From Bacteroides timonensis (lineage in GTDB: Bacteria; Bacteroidota; Bacteroidia; Bacteroidales; Bacteroidaceae), in NCBI RefSeq assembly GCF_000513195.1, contig NZ_CBVI010000077.1, positions 22,396-86,395 of the forward strand: DNA of 64,000 nucleotides. The letters are read 5' to 3'. The position numbers were made by a program, and so were the translations under genes. The notes below the pieces were generated by a model. That model was not told the DNA's origin and ran no database searches. It worked only from the letters and a program-made list of their open reading frames with translations. Shown piece after piece: positions 1-9,577 of this stretch; position 1 is the stretch's first letter; each line of letters begins with the position of its first letter.

Positions 1-274
1 CCTTCAATGTATACTCTCCATCAACATTGGTTATCACACCATTAGCCGTTCCCTTTTCAAGAATGTTAGCACCAATAATAGGCTCGCCACTCTTATCTTT
101 TACTACACCCGTGACTGTAACAGTCTGTTGTTGTACAGCCTCGATGTCCAGTGTTCCCGCTGTTTCCGCAAACATTGTTGTCGGACTAATGCCGGCACCC
201 GCTGCAAAGAAAAGACAGGCTGTAGCCCTTAGAACAGCTTTACTGAACAAGGACCGATTCTCATGTGTCTTCAT
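1..274 (-). CDS. susC: SusC-family TonB-dependent receptor, N-terminal end (partial)
   Basis: Only the first 91 codons are inside the window; the gene runs off the left edge. Reading from the ATG at 274, the product has a long signal peptide (MKTHENRSLFSKAV, then a hydrophobic stretch ending near TMFAET) followed by a carboxypeptidase-regulatory-like beta fold (TVTVTGVVKDKSGEPIIGAN, then a NVDGEYTL motif). This arrangement is the standard start of SusC outer-membrane glycan importers, which take up oligosaccharides with a SusD lipoprotein lid and TonB energy. The GH127-type gene just upstream on the same strand (73-bp gap) is probably co-transcribed, which suggests this receptor belongs to an arabinose-containing glycan locus. 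The substrate is inferred, not seen. Confidence 0.9.
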   Translation of the reverse strand, partial: MKTHENRSLFSKAVLRATACLFFAAGAGISPTTMFAETAGTLDIEAVQQQTVTVTGVVKDKSGEPIIGANILEKGTANGVITNVDGEYTLK

Positions 275-347
275 ATCACATCTCTAATTAAAAGGTTAAT
301 ATTCTATATACAAGTTACAAATTTCTAATTTTTCAAAAGGAGTTAAT

Positions 348-2786
348 TTAGTTTACTTTCCATTCAATCACCCCACCCGAAGCACCTTTCTGCAACTGGG
401 CAGCTATCTTCAATCCTGTCGTCTTTATCGGTTTAAAATCAAGATTATTATAGCAGTCCTTCTTCACCACATATTCATTCAATGCCTCTACTTCTTTCCA
501 ATTTTTACCATCTTTATAGTAGAGTTTCCAGCTTTCCGGCACGCGGAAGTTTCCATCGTAATGATCGAAATCTAACCAATAAACCTGTACATTCGAAACG
601 GTGTAGGGCTGGTCAAATTGATAGGCCAAAGTTTCCAGCGTTCCGTTTCTCAACCACCAATAATGGTAAGGCTTAGAAATATCCGATGAACGTTTCGGTT
701 CCCATTGGTCATTCACACCCCATGCCCAGCTTTCTACTGAGGCTGATTCAGGAGCGTCTTTCTGGATAGGAGCCTGTATCATCAGAGTCCGTGCCTTGCT
801 GGCAATTGTCGGCTCGGGAATAGGACGGGCATATTCGGCAGCTTCAGGAATCCAAACTGCCATTTGGTCTGCACCGCGATTATTCCAGGTTGAATAAGGA
901 ATGGCTTTAAAAGGAACCTCTTTCACACTACCATCTTTACCCACTTCTTTCGCATTACCGGTCAGCACTACAACACCGTTCAACAGATTAGCGTCATAAG
1001 CTGCTTCCATTGGAGTGGCATCAGGAATAAACTTGTTGAAAACAGTGCTGTCAGCCTGATCTTTGCCTTCCAGACAAAACATGATAGGACCACGTTCGAT
1101 AGCCAGTTTACCACGATCATCTTCCACATTATCATTGGCTTTAATACGGCGCACATCCATCGGAAGGTTGATTTCTACCACATCACCCGCTTTCCAGGTA
1201 CGTGAAATAGTAGCGTAGCCATCATATTGTTTAGCATTTACTTTCTTGCCGTTAACAGAGATGTTGTAAGCACCTGCCTTATCAGTAAATGAGTAAAGAT
1301 CCGTTGGTACGGGAGCATCCTGCGCCCAACCCGGGATACGGAAACGCAAAGCAAATTCCTGCTCTTTCTCGGGAGTAACTAAGATGGAAACCGTTCCTTC
1401 CCAAGGATATTCAGTAGTCTGTTCCAAAGCTATATTATTGCTGTCCGTATTAAGGTCAGCTTTACTCTGGATATAAAGGTTAACATAAATATCATTGCCC
1501 TGGGTGGCGTACATATAATAAGGTACGGAAGCCATGAAGCGGGTGACATTACCCGGACAGCAAGCACAACCAAACCAATGCTGGCGTTCGTGCTGCCCCA
1601 TAGATTCGAGCGGATTATCATAGAAGAACTTGTCACCGCTAAGAGAAACACCCGAAATCACACCATTATAAAGTGCACGTTCCAACACATCGGCATATTT
1701 GGCGTTTCCCGTAGCCAAAAACATGCGGTGATTCCAATAAACATTGGCAATGGCTGCGCAAGTTTCACAATAAGCGGTATGATTGTTCAATTCATAATTG
1801 GGACCGAAGCCTTCGCCTTGCGGACGAGAGCCGATTCCACCGGTAATAAAGAGCTTCTTGCTTGCCATATTCTCCCAAATACGACTCAGTGCGTTGAAAT
1901 AAGCTGTGTCCTGGGTCAGGGCAGCCACATCGGCAACACCAGAATAAAGATATCCGGCACGCACGGCATGCCCCACAATCTCATCTTGCTGCAAAATGGG
2001 TTTATGATCCTGACTGTATTCGCTGAGACGATGACCGTCTGTTCCGCGTCCGGTCTCCTCCACGAAATATTTAGCCATTTTCAGATATTTCTCATCACCT
2101 GTCACTTTATATAATTTAGCAAGCGCCATTTCGGCAATGGGATGTCCCGAAGGAACATGCTTTTGCCCTTCATCGGGACCAAATACCTGACAAACAAGGT
2201 CGGCATTTTTGATAGCTACATCAAGCAAGGAGCGTTTACCTGTTGCGCGATAGTGTGCAACGGCAGCTTCATACAAGTGACCGCTATTATAAAGTTCATG
2301 ACTATTAATCTTTTCCCAACGATTCTTTCCCCACCAACCGGAAAGACGGTAGCATTTATTAGTTACGCACGTAGTGAGGTAGCCGTCCGGTTCCTGAGCG
2401 GCTGCGATAAGGGAGATGACACTATCCAGATAAGCATCCAGTGCTTTGTCATACTTCACAGCCAGCGAGTAGGAGGCTCCTTCTATTATCTTATAAGGAT
2501 CGGTATCGTCAAAAGAGAAATCACCACGGTGTTCGCCTTTCATTAATCCTCCGGCAATGGCAAAATTATCGAAGCGCCCGTTCTTCTCACATTCTTTAAA
2601 TGCGGAAGGAATAGAAACGGTACGATTGGTTTCAATACGCGGAGTCCAGAAGTTATCGTTCAGGTGAACTTGTGTAAAAGGAACTTCTTTAATCGGAGCA
2701 TCAGGCTGAACGTAGGGTTCGCTGCAAGCACTCATGCCCAAGAGGGCAATGCTACCGAAAAGGAATTGGATTCGTTTCTTCATCAT
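348..2786 (-). CDS. GH127/GH146-type beta-L-arabinofuranosidase, lipoprotein
   Basis: An 812-residue enzyme of the DUF1680 (GH127/GH146) group, which releases beta-L-arabinofuranose with a cysteine nucleophile held on zinc. The lipobox GMSAC gives a lipidated Cys21, so it is membrane anchored. The catalytic set of HypBA1 (Glu322, Glu338, Cys340, Cys417, Cys418) has clear counterparts: Glu325, Glu341 and Cys343 in the ETC motif, and Cys409/Cys410 in FGCACCP. An (alpha/alpha)6 barrel spans about residues 35-440 and beta domains follow. The C-terminal 120 residues (VYWLDFDHYDGNFRVPESW and onward) resemble a discoidin-like module, which is also present in the paralogue at 9578. It lies directly upstream of the SusC gene on the same strand. 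Family assignment is firm; whether the fine class is GH127 or GH146 is not settled by eye. Confidence 0.93.
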   Translation of the reverse strand: MMKKRIQFLFGSIALLGMSACSEPYVQPDAPIKEVPFTQVHLNDNFWTPRIETNRTVSIPSAFKECEKNGRFDNFAIAGGLMKGEHRGDFSFDDTDPYKIIEGASYSLAVKYDKALDAYLDSVISLIAAAQEPDGYLTTCVTNKCYRLSGWWGKNRWEKINSHELYNSGHLYEAAVAHYRATGKRSLLDVAIKNADLVCQVFGPDEGQKHVPSGHPIAEMALAKLYKVTGDEKYLKMAKYFVEETGRGTDGHRLSEYSQDHKPILQQDEIVGHAVRAGYLYSGVADVAALTQDTAYFNALSRIWENMASKKLFITGGIGSRPQGEGFGPNYELNNHTAYCETCAAIANVYWNHRMFLATGNAKYADVLERALYNGVISGVSLSGDKFFYDNPLESMGQHERQHWFGCACCPGNVTRFMASVPYYMYATQGNDIYVNLYIQSKADLNTDSNNIALEQTTEYPWEGTVSILVTPEKEQEFALRFRIPGWAQDAPVPTDLYSFTDKAGAYNISVNGKKVNAKQYDGYATISRTWKAGDVVEINLPMDVRRIKANDNVEDDRGKLAIERGPIMFCLEGKDQADSTVFNKFIPDATPMEAAYDANLLNGVVVLTGNAKEVGKDGSVKEVPFKAIPYSTWNNRGADQMAVWIPEAAEYARPIPEPTIASKARTLMIQAPIQKDAPESASVESWAWGVNDQWEPKRSSDISKPYHYWWLRNGTLETLAYQFDQPYTVSNVQVYWLDFDHYDGNFRVPESWKLYYKDGKNWKEVEALNEYVVKKDCYNNLDFKPIKTTGLKIAAQLQKGASGGVIEWKVN

Positions 2787-3105
2787 ACTATATATGTGTT
2801 TTTAAATCATTAGCATTAGTGTACGGCAAAGAAAAGGATTCTCTTTTTAACAAGATGAAACAAAAATCTATATGAATGCAAAAATAGTCGGATCACAAAG
2901 TCTTTGGAGAATATTTGGATTATTATTGCATTGGTTTGGATTATTTTTTCATGACTGCCAATATTATATAGGACAAGTTTGTGAATAGCAAGCAGAGATA
3001 CCTTGCTAATTCATATTAAGTAAGACTTAATGCTTACTAAGTTTCGTGGCAGCATAAAGAATATGAAGAATAATTTGTTTTTTTACTGCAAAACATGCTG
3101 AGATT
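2787..3105. other. intergenic region between divergent genes
   Basis: This 319-bp AT-rich gap separates the minus-strand GH127-type gene from the plus-strand Fic remnant. Apart from one TAnnTTTG-like box facing the GH127-type gene (listed separately), I see no gene or clear structure in it. Confidence 0.6.
2879..2886 (-). promoter_or_regulatory. candidate Bacteroides -7 box for the GH127-type gene
   Basis: On the minus strand this reads TATTTTTG, matching the Bacteroides TAnnTTTG -7 element, about 90 bp before the start codon at 2786. I see no convincing TTTG -33 element at the usual distance, so this is only a candidate. Confidence 0.35.
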
Positions 3106-3987
3106 ATGAGACCAATTTACATCTGGCAACAAAAAGACCGGCCTGTCTTCACTTGGGATGATACAAAATTATCCTACAAATTAGGTAAAGTTCGAAACTT
3201 ACAAGGCAAACTTGTAGGAAAAATGAGTGTGCTCGGATTTGATTTGAGAAATAGTGCTATACTTAACACATTAACAGCTGATATTACGAAATCATCTGAA
3301 ATAGAAGGCGAAATATTGAATGTCGACCAGGTACGTTCTTCCGTAGCCCGCCATTTAGGAATAGAGATAGAGGGAGTGCCCGAAGCTGATCGTTATATAG
3401 ATGGAGTAGTGCAAGTAATGATAGATGCTACTCAAAATTATATGCAACCATTAACAGACGAACGTCTCTTCAATTGGCATGCAGCTTTATTCCCCATGGG
3501 GCGAAGTGGTGCATATAAAATAACGGTTGACGGTTGACGGCAAGGAACAGAACCTATGCAGGTTATTTCAGGTGCCATGGGGAAAGAAATAGTTCATTAT
3601 CAGGCACCTTCTTCCGGCAATGTCCCCTATCAGATGAAGTTATTTTTAGATTGGATAAATGACAATCAGAAATTAGAGAAGACTCAAAATGGTGATTTAG
3701 ACATCACAGGCTGGCTTGAATGTTTTCTCGACTGTCTGGAAGCCGCATTGATAGGTACTGAAAAAACAATCAGTACCATTTTGCAGAAAGCAGCGTTTGG
3801 GGACAAACACCGTTTAGTTCCGATGAATGAGCGACAAATAAAAATGGTAAACCTACTTTGGGATGGCTTTAATGGAAAGGTAACTTCATCCAAATGGGGG
3901 AAGATTACAAAATGTTCTGCCGATACTGCTTTACGTGATATACAAGATTTGATAACTAAAAATGTACTGCAGAAAACAGACGAATAA
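3106..3987 (+). pseudogene. Fic-family protein, broken (nonsense codon plus loss of the Fic core)
   Basis: The reading frame begins like Bacteroides Fic proteins with the DUF4172 N-terminal domain (MRPIYIWQQKDRPVFTWD). It is cut by TGA at 3535-3537, exactly where the family usually has Trp (DG-W-RQGTEPMQVISG), so a single TGG-to-TGA change explains it. The same frame continues after the stop to 3987. Downstream, WINDNQ joins directly to LEKTQNGDLDITGWL. In the family roughly 75-80 residues lie between these segments, including the catalytic HPFxDGNGR loop that binds ATP for AMPylation. That motif is absent here. The C-terminal part (residues VTSSKWGKITKCSADTALRD) looks like the usual winged-helix end. 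The locus therefore cannot make an active Fic enzyme. A hairpin terminator follows at 4184. Confidence 0.85.
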
Positions 3988-4009
3988 ATACTTCACAGTA
4001 GCTTCCCTC

Positions 4010-4104
4010 TACCTGAGCTATATTTGCTCCGTAGCTTCTTCGGCCAGAGGTACCTCTACACGGAGAAAGTATGGGGAAGGTACGGAGCAAGTACATCTCA
4101 GGTA
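4010..4104. repeat. large inverted repeat built of about 11-bp words
   Basis: Left arm 4010-4033 and right arm 4081-4104 are reverse complements over 24 bp with three mismatches. The right side reads as successive 11-bp words (CGGAGAAAGTA, TGGGGAAGGTA, CGGAGCAAGTA, CATCTCAGGTA, CGTCTCAAGTG), and the left side carries related words on the opposite strand. The centre has a small palindrome AGAGGTACCTCT. It fills much of the 318-bp gap 3988-4305; no gene is supported there. Confidence 0.7.
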
Positions 4105-4183
4105 CGTCTCAAGTGCGAAGCGAAGAACACTTTATAGCTATGCAAAAATAATCCAAAGACTAAAAAGATAATCCAAACATAAC

Positions 4184-4224
4184 CCAAGAGCACCATAAGA
4201 GGGTGATTCTTGGACTATTTTTTT
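4184..4224 (+). terminator. hairpin and T-run after the Fic remnant
   Basis: CCAAGA at 4184 pairs with TCTTGG ending at 4213, with further CACC/GGGTG pairing inside. A run of seven T starts at 4218. It ends the Fic remnant transcript before the GH97 operon. Confidence 0.65.
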
Positions 4225-4305
4225 ATTACATTATATTATTCAGTCCTTCCGTTCACCCTTTTTTTGTTTACTTTGCACACAGACCCAATAAAGAGTTAAC
4301 TGATT

Positions 4306-7038
4306 ATGAAAAACTACACATCTCTCAAATTAGTCGTTATTTCCTTATTTTTGTACTTCGGGAATAACCCACTCGGGGCAGCTCCCGGAAAGAAATATAC
4401 GCTCTTCTCTCCTGATGGAAAGTTGAAGGTGGAGGTTACTGCCGGAGACAAGCTGTCTTATCAGGTGATGCACGAAAACGATACAATTCTCTCTCATTCT
4501 AACATAGGATTAGTTCTGGCAGACGGAACTACAATAGGAAACGATTCTCAGGTAACGGGTATTAAAAGGAAAAAGGTCAGGGATAATGTAGAGTCTCCTT
4601 TCTATCGCTTCAAGGAGTTCATAACCACATGCAGTGAACTTAACTTGAAACTGAAAGGTGATTTCGGCGTTACCTTCCGCGCCTATGATGAAGGAGTGGC
4701 TTACCGTTTTTACACAACGCAAAAGGCGGAAGTAACCATCAAAAAGGAAGTGGCAGAATTTAACTTCAACCAGGATTACACAGCCTATCTTCCTTATACA
4801 ACCAACGATAAGAAGCCAATGGCAATGGCTTTCCAGAATGTCTACGACATCACCCCACTATCGAAGGCACAGCCGAAACCGGCTTTCCTACCCGTAACCG
4901 TGGACTGTGGTAAAGCCAAGCTGACGATATTGGAGTCTGACCTCGAAGCTTATCCGGGTATGTTTGTGGAGAGAGTTGTCTCCTCGTCAACTTACTCCCT
5001 GAAAGGAGTATTCGCCTCCTACCCCACCAAGACAGATTTCTACCCCTGGCGCAGGCAGGAGTATGTGACAGAGACAACTGATTACATAGCACGCAGTAGT
5101 GGTGCACGTACTTATCCCTGGCGTGTGCTGGCTGTGACGGAAAAAGATACGGATATGCCCGTCAACAATCTGGTTTATGCACTGGCATCCCCCAACCGCA
5201 TAGGCGACACCTCGTGGATAAAGCCCGGGAAAGTGGCCTGGGACTGGTGGAATGACTGGAATCTGAAAGGTGTCCCCTTCAAGGCAGGCATCAATATGGA
5301 TACCTACAAATATTATATAGATTTCGCCAGCCGCAACGGCATCGAGTTTATTGTGCTCGACGAAGGATGGTACGCCCCCAAAAGCGGTGATATGCTGACC
5401 GTCATTCCCGAGCTGAACCTCCCGGAGCTGGTTGCTTACGGAAAGGAGAAGGGAGTGGAGCTCATTCTCTGGACAGTATTCAACGTACTCGACAACCAAC
5501 TGGAAGCTGCCTGCAAGAAGTACTCCGACATGGGCATCAAAGGTTTTAAAGTCGACTTCCTCGACCGCGACGACCAGACTGCCGTTGAAATGGTATACCG
5601 CATTGCCGAAGCCACCGCCAAGCATAAACTGACGCTCGACCTGCACGGCATCTATAAACCGACAGGCATCAACCGTACTTATCCGAACATCATCAACTTC
5701 GAAAGTCTGTTTGGCATGGAAGAAGTGAAATGGACGGAACTCAAAAATAACATGCCGCTTTATGATGTCACTTTCCCCTACATCCGGATGATGGCAGGTC
5801 CGGTGGACTACACCCCGGGAGCTATGCGTAATGCCACAAAAGCTGACTGGCGTGCCGTTTACTATACGCCAATGAGCATGGGAACCCGTTGCCATCAACT
5901 GGCTGCCTATATCGTGCATGATTCCCCCCTCACCATGCTGTGCGATGCACCGACAAATTATCTGAATGAACAGGAATGTGTAGATTTCATCACCTCCATT
6001 CCTGTAGAAACTGATTCAACTTTTATCGCCGCAGGCAAATTAGGAGAATACATTGTGACTGTCCGTAAGAAAGACATCAACTGGTACGTCGGCGGAATGA
6101 CAAACTGGGACGAGCGGGATGTGGAAATAGACTTCTCTTTCCTGCCAACAGGTGCCCGTTACACCGCCACGCTATTCGCTGACGGCATCAACGCCAACAA
6201 ACAGGCGGAAGATTACCGCACAGAAACGCTCACAGTAGATAAAAACAGCCGGATAAAATTGCACCTCGCTTCGGGAGGAGGATTTGCAATGAAGCTCGAA
6301 GCCTGTCCGGCGCGCGGAACGATGACGGCAATACCCGAAGGCAAGAATATTCCTTCTTTCTACAAGAAATACATTGAAACGGAAGGTTTATATGTCACTT
6401 CATCTGAGCGGGTGAGCGACGAGGCATTGCTGAAAGCCTGTGATATTATCAGTCTGATGCTGGCAAAACGTCCGGATGTAAAAGCGCATATGGTGAAAAA
6501 AGGTTGCCATGTGATGGTTATCGGTAAAGACGAAGAAACTTGCGACCTGCCGGAGTTTGCACATATCTGCAATTCGCCGGACAGCATTGCTTACTGGAAC
6601 TGGCGTGCCCGAGGTTTCGGAGGTGCACCGGAAGATGAGTTCTCCGCCAGTTGCGGAGAAGAGAACCTATTGGGTTTGCCTCAGGATAAGTATACGGGTG
6701 AGAATATCCTGATTCATGAATTTGCGCACTTGATACACATGGTAGGGATAGTTGGCGTAGAACCTGATTTCAATGACCGACTGGAGGCTTTATGGAAAAG
6801 TGCAAGCGAAAAAGGATTATGGGCAGGCACTTATGCCCTAAGCAACAAAGAGGAGTATTTTGCCGAATGTGTACAGTCTTTCTTTAACTGTAATCGATAT
6901 GCCGAGCCTGCCAATGGAGTACATAATTCCATGAACCGACGTGTGAAGCTGAAAGCATACGACCCGGATATGTATAAGTTACTGAAAGAGTACTTTTATG
7001 AGATAGAGATACCGATTAATAATGAAATACATAAATGA
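4306..7038 (+). CDS. GH97 glycoside hydrolase fused to a C-terminal zincin-like domain
   Basis: The 910-residue product has a signal peptide (cleavage near LGAAPG, residue 27). Residues about 30-665 form a complete GH97 enzyme: N-terminal beta-sandwich, (beta/alpha)8 barrel, C-terminal beta domain. GH97 enzymes are exo-acting on alpha-glucosides or alpha-galactosides. Asp417 in GFKVDF fits the nucleophile of the retaining branch (BT1871 Asp415), so alpha-galactosidase-like activity is my inference, with Glu472 or Glu473 as acid/base candidate. Typical GH97 proteins stop near residue 670. Here another 240 residues follow, containing ILIHEFAHLIH (HExxH, His804 and His808) and, about 40 residues later, NKEEYFAE, which could give the third zinc ligand. 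This tail looks like an uncharacterised metallopeptidase domain. It is first in a plus-strand operon with GH43 and a GH127-type enzyme. Confidence 0.9.
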   Translation: MKNYTSLKLVVISLFLYFGNNPLGAAPGKKYTLFSPDGKLKVEVTAGDKLSYQVMHENDTILSHSNIGLVLADGTTIGNDSQVTGIKRKKVRDNVESPFYRFKEFITTCSELNLKLKGDFGVTFRAYDEGVAYRFYTTQKAEVTIKKEVAEFNFNQDYTAYLPYTTNDKKPMAMAFQNVYDITPLSKAQPKPAFLPVTVDCGKAKLTILESDLEAYPGMFVERVVSSSTYSLKGVFASYPTKTDFYPWRRQEYVTETTDYIARSSGARTYPWRVLAVTEKDTDMPVNNLVYALASPNRIGDTSWIKPGKVAWDWWNDWNLKGVPFKAGINMDTYKYYIDFASRNGIEFIVLDEGWYAPKSGDMLTVIPELNLPELVAYGKEKGVELILWTVFNVLDNQLEAACKKYSDMGIKGFKVDFLDRDDQTAVEMVYRIAEATAKHKLTLDLHGIYKPTGINRTYPNIINFESLFGMEEVKWTELKNNMPLYDVTFPYIRMMAGPVDYTPGAMRNATKADWRAVYYTPMSMGTRCHQLAAYIVHDSPLTMLCDAPTNYLNEQECVDFITSIPVETDSTFIAAGKLGEYIVTVRKKDINWYVGGMTNWDERDVEIDFSFLPTGARYTATLFADGINANKQAEDYRTETLTVDKNSRIKLHLASGGGFAMKLEACPARGTMTAIPEGKNIPSFYKKYIETEGLYVTSSERVSDEALLKACDIISLMLAKRPDVKAHMVKKGCHVMVIGKDEETCDLPEFAHICNSPDSIAYWNWRARGFGGAPEDEFSASCGEENLLGLPQDKYTGENILIHEFAHLIHMVGIVGVEPDFNDRLEALWKSASEKGLWAGTYALSNKEEYFAECVQSFFNCNRYAEPANGVHNSMNRRVKLKAYDPDMYKLLKEYFYEIEIPINNEIHK

Positions 7039-7131
7039 TAATTCAGCGGACGAGCGTCGATATAATATACGGCACCCGTACCAGGTAAGGTACGGCGCCC
7101 TGCATAGTAGAGTTCCACTAAATTATCATTT
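7033..7131. repeat. nested inverted repeat between GH97 and GH43
   Basis: The outer arms 7033-7050 and 7114-7131 are complementary over 18 bp with two mismatches, both of which would be G-U pairs in RNA. Inside, GGCACCCGTACC (7071-7082) faces GGTACGGCGCC (7089-7099). The GH97 stop codon lies in the left arm. There is no T-run, so it is more likely an intercistronic RNA structure than a terminator. Confidence 0.7.
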
Positions 7132-7152
7132 ATAAAACAATCAAGCAACAGC

Positions 7153-9555
7153 ATGAATAGAATCATCTTTTTGACCGCTTCCCTCTTACTGGGAATGCTT
7201 TCCGTCTTCTCGCAGAACGCCTTCAATACCCCGGGCGCGGGTAATCCCGTCATCCCCGGATACTTTGCAGACCCTACCATAAAGAAGTTCGGTGACACTT
7301 ATTATATGTACGCCACTACCGACGGCAGTGGTGCCGGCTTCGGCCCTGCCCAAGTGTGGACAAGCAAAGACTTCGTAAACTGGACCCTGATGCCCATGAA
7401 CTGGCCGGACAGCCACTGGATATGGGCTCCCGACGTGATGCAGCACTCTGATGGCAAGTATTACTATTTCTATTGCCAGCCCTGCATCATCCATTGCGGC
7501 GTTAGCGAAACGCCCCGCGGCCCGTGGAAGAATATCCTGGGCGATAGCGAAGCTGTCCTCATCCCCGACCGCTTCGTAACAAATGCCATCACTTTGGACG
7601 GACAAACATTTGTAGACGATGACGGCTCAGTCTATATGTACTGGGGAACCTGGGGCATTTACAAAGGTTTCGGTTGCGGTGCCGGAAAATTAGCTCCCGA
7701 TTTGAAGAGTTTTACCGAAACCCGCCTCATCCCCAATACCGAAGCCACCGATTTCTTCGAAGCACCTTTTGTAATCAAACGCAATGGAACCTACTACTTT
7801 ATGTATTCCTCCGGTTCCTGCCACGACCACACATACCGTGTGCAATACGCCACCTCAGACAAGCCTCTGGGTCCTTACACCTATGGCGGCTGCATCCTCG
7901 AAACCAATGCTGACGGAACCATTCACGGTCCCGGCCACCACAGCATCCTTCAGGAAGGCAATGATTACTATATCGTTTATCACCGCCACGACAATCCACA
8001 CTCCAACCGTGGCTTCCACCGCCAGCTTTGCATCGACCGCATGACATTCAATGCAGACGGGACGATTCAGAAAATCATCCCTACTCATGACGGCGTAGGT
8101 GCACTGGCCCCCTCCGTTGTTAAATCAACCAACCTTGCTTTTGGTAAAAGCGTGCGTGCCTCTTCCTCTTATGATGACAACTTCCGTCCCGAATATGCCG
8201 TAGATGATAACAACGGAACTTTATGGCGTCCGCGCGGCATGGGACAGGAATGGCTTGAAATAGACCTGGGACGCACCCAACAGATACAAACGATCTGGAC
8301 ACAATTTGAATATGGCACTCAGTTCTATCAATATCTGATTGAAACTTCAACAGATGGTAAACGCTGGGCTATCTTTGCCGACAAGCGAAACAATCATCTG
8401 GCAGGCAGCCCGATGGTAGATTTCGGAAAAGCCAAAGCCCGCTTCGTGCGCCTCACCTATACCGGCGGGCAGAAGAATGGCTTCGGTGGCGCTATCTGGA
8501 ACATCAAGGTATTTTCCGGTATCGAAGACTCCGCTCCCCAACAATGGCTCGGACTGACAGCCGCCGACTGGAATGGCCGCGAATGGCAGAACAATGAAGG
8601 AATGTTAGGAGGTACTTTTATCCTGAAAGCAGGATCAGCCCGCACCGAACGCATTGACGGACGCGACGCACTGGTTCTCGAACCGGGCACTACGCTAGAA
8701 TACCGTCATCCGTTACTTTCTCCCCCCAAAGAGCATACAATTAGCGGGTTAGTTTATAGATTAGGTAGGTGGCAAAGCTACGAAGCGGAGTCCGCCCTCT
8801 CATCGGGTGTGATTTCGCTTCAAAGCGGAGCCGAACCTTTAATCATCACTAACCTCCGCTATTATAACTGGAAACAGGAACCTGCCGAACAGGAATATGA
8901 CACCACTACGGATATCGTCCGCTTACCGGCTGCTGATCAGCGAAAGCGTGGCCTAATAGTAAGCATCACCGCTGATGACTTCGCCGCAGGCGACACCGTA
9001 CATTATCTTTCCAATCATGGAATAGAAGGATACTTCGAAGCCCACAAAGCCCCCTCCATCATTAAGGAAGTGGAAGGAAAAAAGAGTTTCAGTTTTGATG
9101 GTCATCAGGTATTCCAGTCCAACTTCTCCCTGCCTGCAACCTTGCTGGACAATGCCCCCTATACATTGGAAGCCTGGATACTGAATGATTCTATTGCCGA
9201 AAACGAATGTGTGGCCGACTTCACGACTTCGCATGACGAATTGGAAAAGATTATGCTCGTCAGTGGCACGGAGCCCCGATGCGGTGTCATCAACCACTAT
9301 GGCTGGTACGAAGATGCCGGATACAAGGACATGAAAGAGCTGACCGGCAAATGGCAGCATATCTATATTTGTTTCGACGGCCGCATAGAACAAGTATATA
9401 TCAATGGTAAATTAATTAGCGAAAAAGATATTCAATTGCTAATAAAACCATCACAATACGTAACTTTGGGGCGGAATGCAGAACACAACTGGCCGTTCAC
9501 GGGCTATCTGCATTCACTGAAACTATGGGACGAATATATTCCGATCAAGAAATAA
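7153..9555 (+). CDS. GH43 enzyme with discoidin-like and LamG-like domains
   Basis: An 800-residue secreted protein with a signal peptide ending near SVFSQ. Residues about 30-330 are a GH43 five-bladed propeller with the expected triad: Asp40 (FADPT), Asp149 (ITLDGQTF) and Glu203 (FFEAPF). GH43 enzymes are mostly arabinofuranosidases or xylosidases/galactosidases. An F5/8-type (CBM32-like) module follows at about 335-465 (NLAFGKSVRASSSYDDN through FVRLTYTGGQ). The end of the protein (about 645-795) has a concanavalin/LamG-like fold (APYTLEAW, YINGKLI, VTLGRNAEHNWPF). It is followed at 22 bp by a GH127-type gene, pointing to arabinose side-chain removal. The exact linkage cannot be read from sequence. 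Confidence 0.9.
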   Translation: MNRIIFLTASLLLGMLSVFSQNAFNTPGAGNPVIPGYFADPTIKKFGDTYYMYATTDGSGAGFGPAQVWTSKDFVNWTLMPMNWPDSHWIWAPDVMQHSDGKYYYFYCQPCIIHCGVSETPRGPWKNILGDSEAVLIPDRFVTNAITLDGQTFVDDDGSVYMYWGTWGIYKGFGCGAGKLAPDLKSFTETRLIPNTEATDFFEAPFVIKRNGTYYFMYSSGSCHDHTYRVQYATSDKPLGPYTYGGCILETNADGTIHGPGHHSILQEGNDYYIVYHRHDNPHSNRGFHRQLCIDRMTFNADGTIQKIIPTHDGVGALAPSVVKSTNLAFGKSVRASSSYDDNFRPEYAVDDNNGTLWRPRGMGQEWLEIDLGRTQQIQTIWTQFEYGTQFYQYLIETSTDGKRWAIFADKRNNHLAGSPMVDFGKAKARFVRLTYTGGQKNGFGGAIWNIKVFSGIEDSAPQQWLGLTAADWNGREWQNNEGMLGGTFILKAGSARTERIDGRDALVLEPGTTLEYRHPLLSPPKEHTISGLVYRLGRWQSYEAESALSSGVISLQSGAEPLIITNLRYYNWKQEPAEQEYDTTTDIVRLPAADQRKRGLIVSITADDFAAGDTVHYLSNHGIEGYFEAHKAPSIIKEVEGKKSFSFDGHQVFQSNFSLPATLLDNAPYTLEAWILNDSIAENECVADFTTSHDELEKIMLVSGTEPRCGVINHYGWYEDAGYKDMKELTGKWQHIYICFDGRIEQVYINGKLISEKDIQLLIKPSQYVTLGRNAEHNWPFTGYLHSLKLWDEYIPIKK

Positions 9556-9577
9556 TACCATAAAACGAATAATAACC

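Noticed and set aside
3962..4171. 69-codon frame after the Fic remnant
   Set aside because: It translates the inverted repeat of 11-bp words and has no features of a protein.
4987..5919. 310-codon frame antisense to GH97
   Set aside because: Shadow of a high-GC coding stretch; no start signal or family features.
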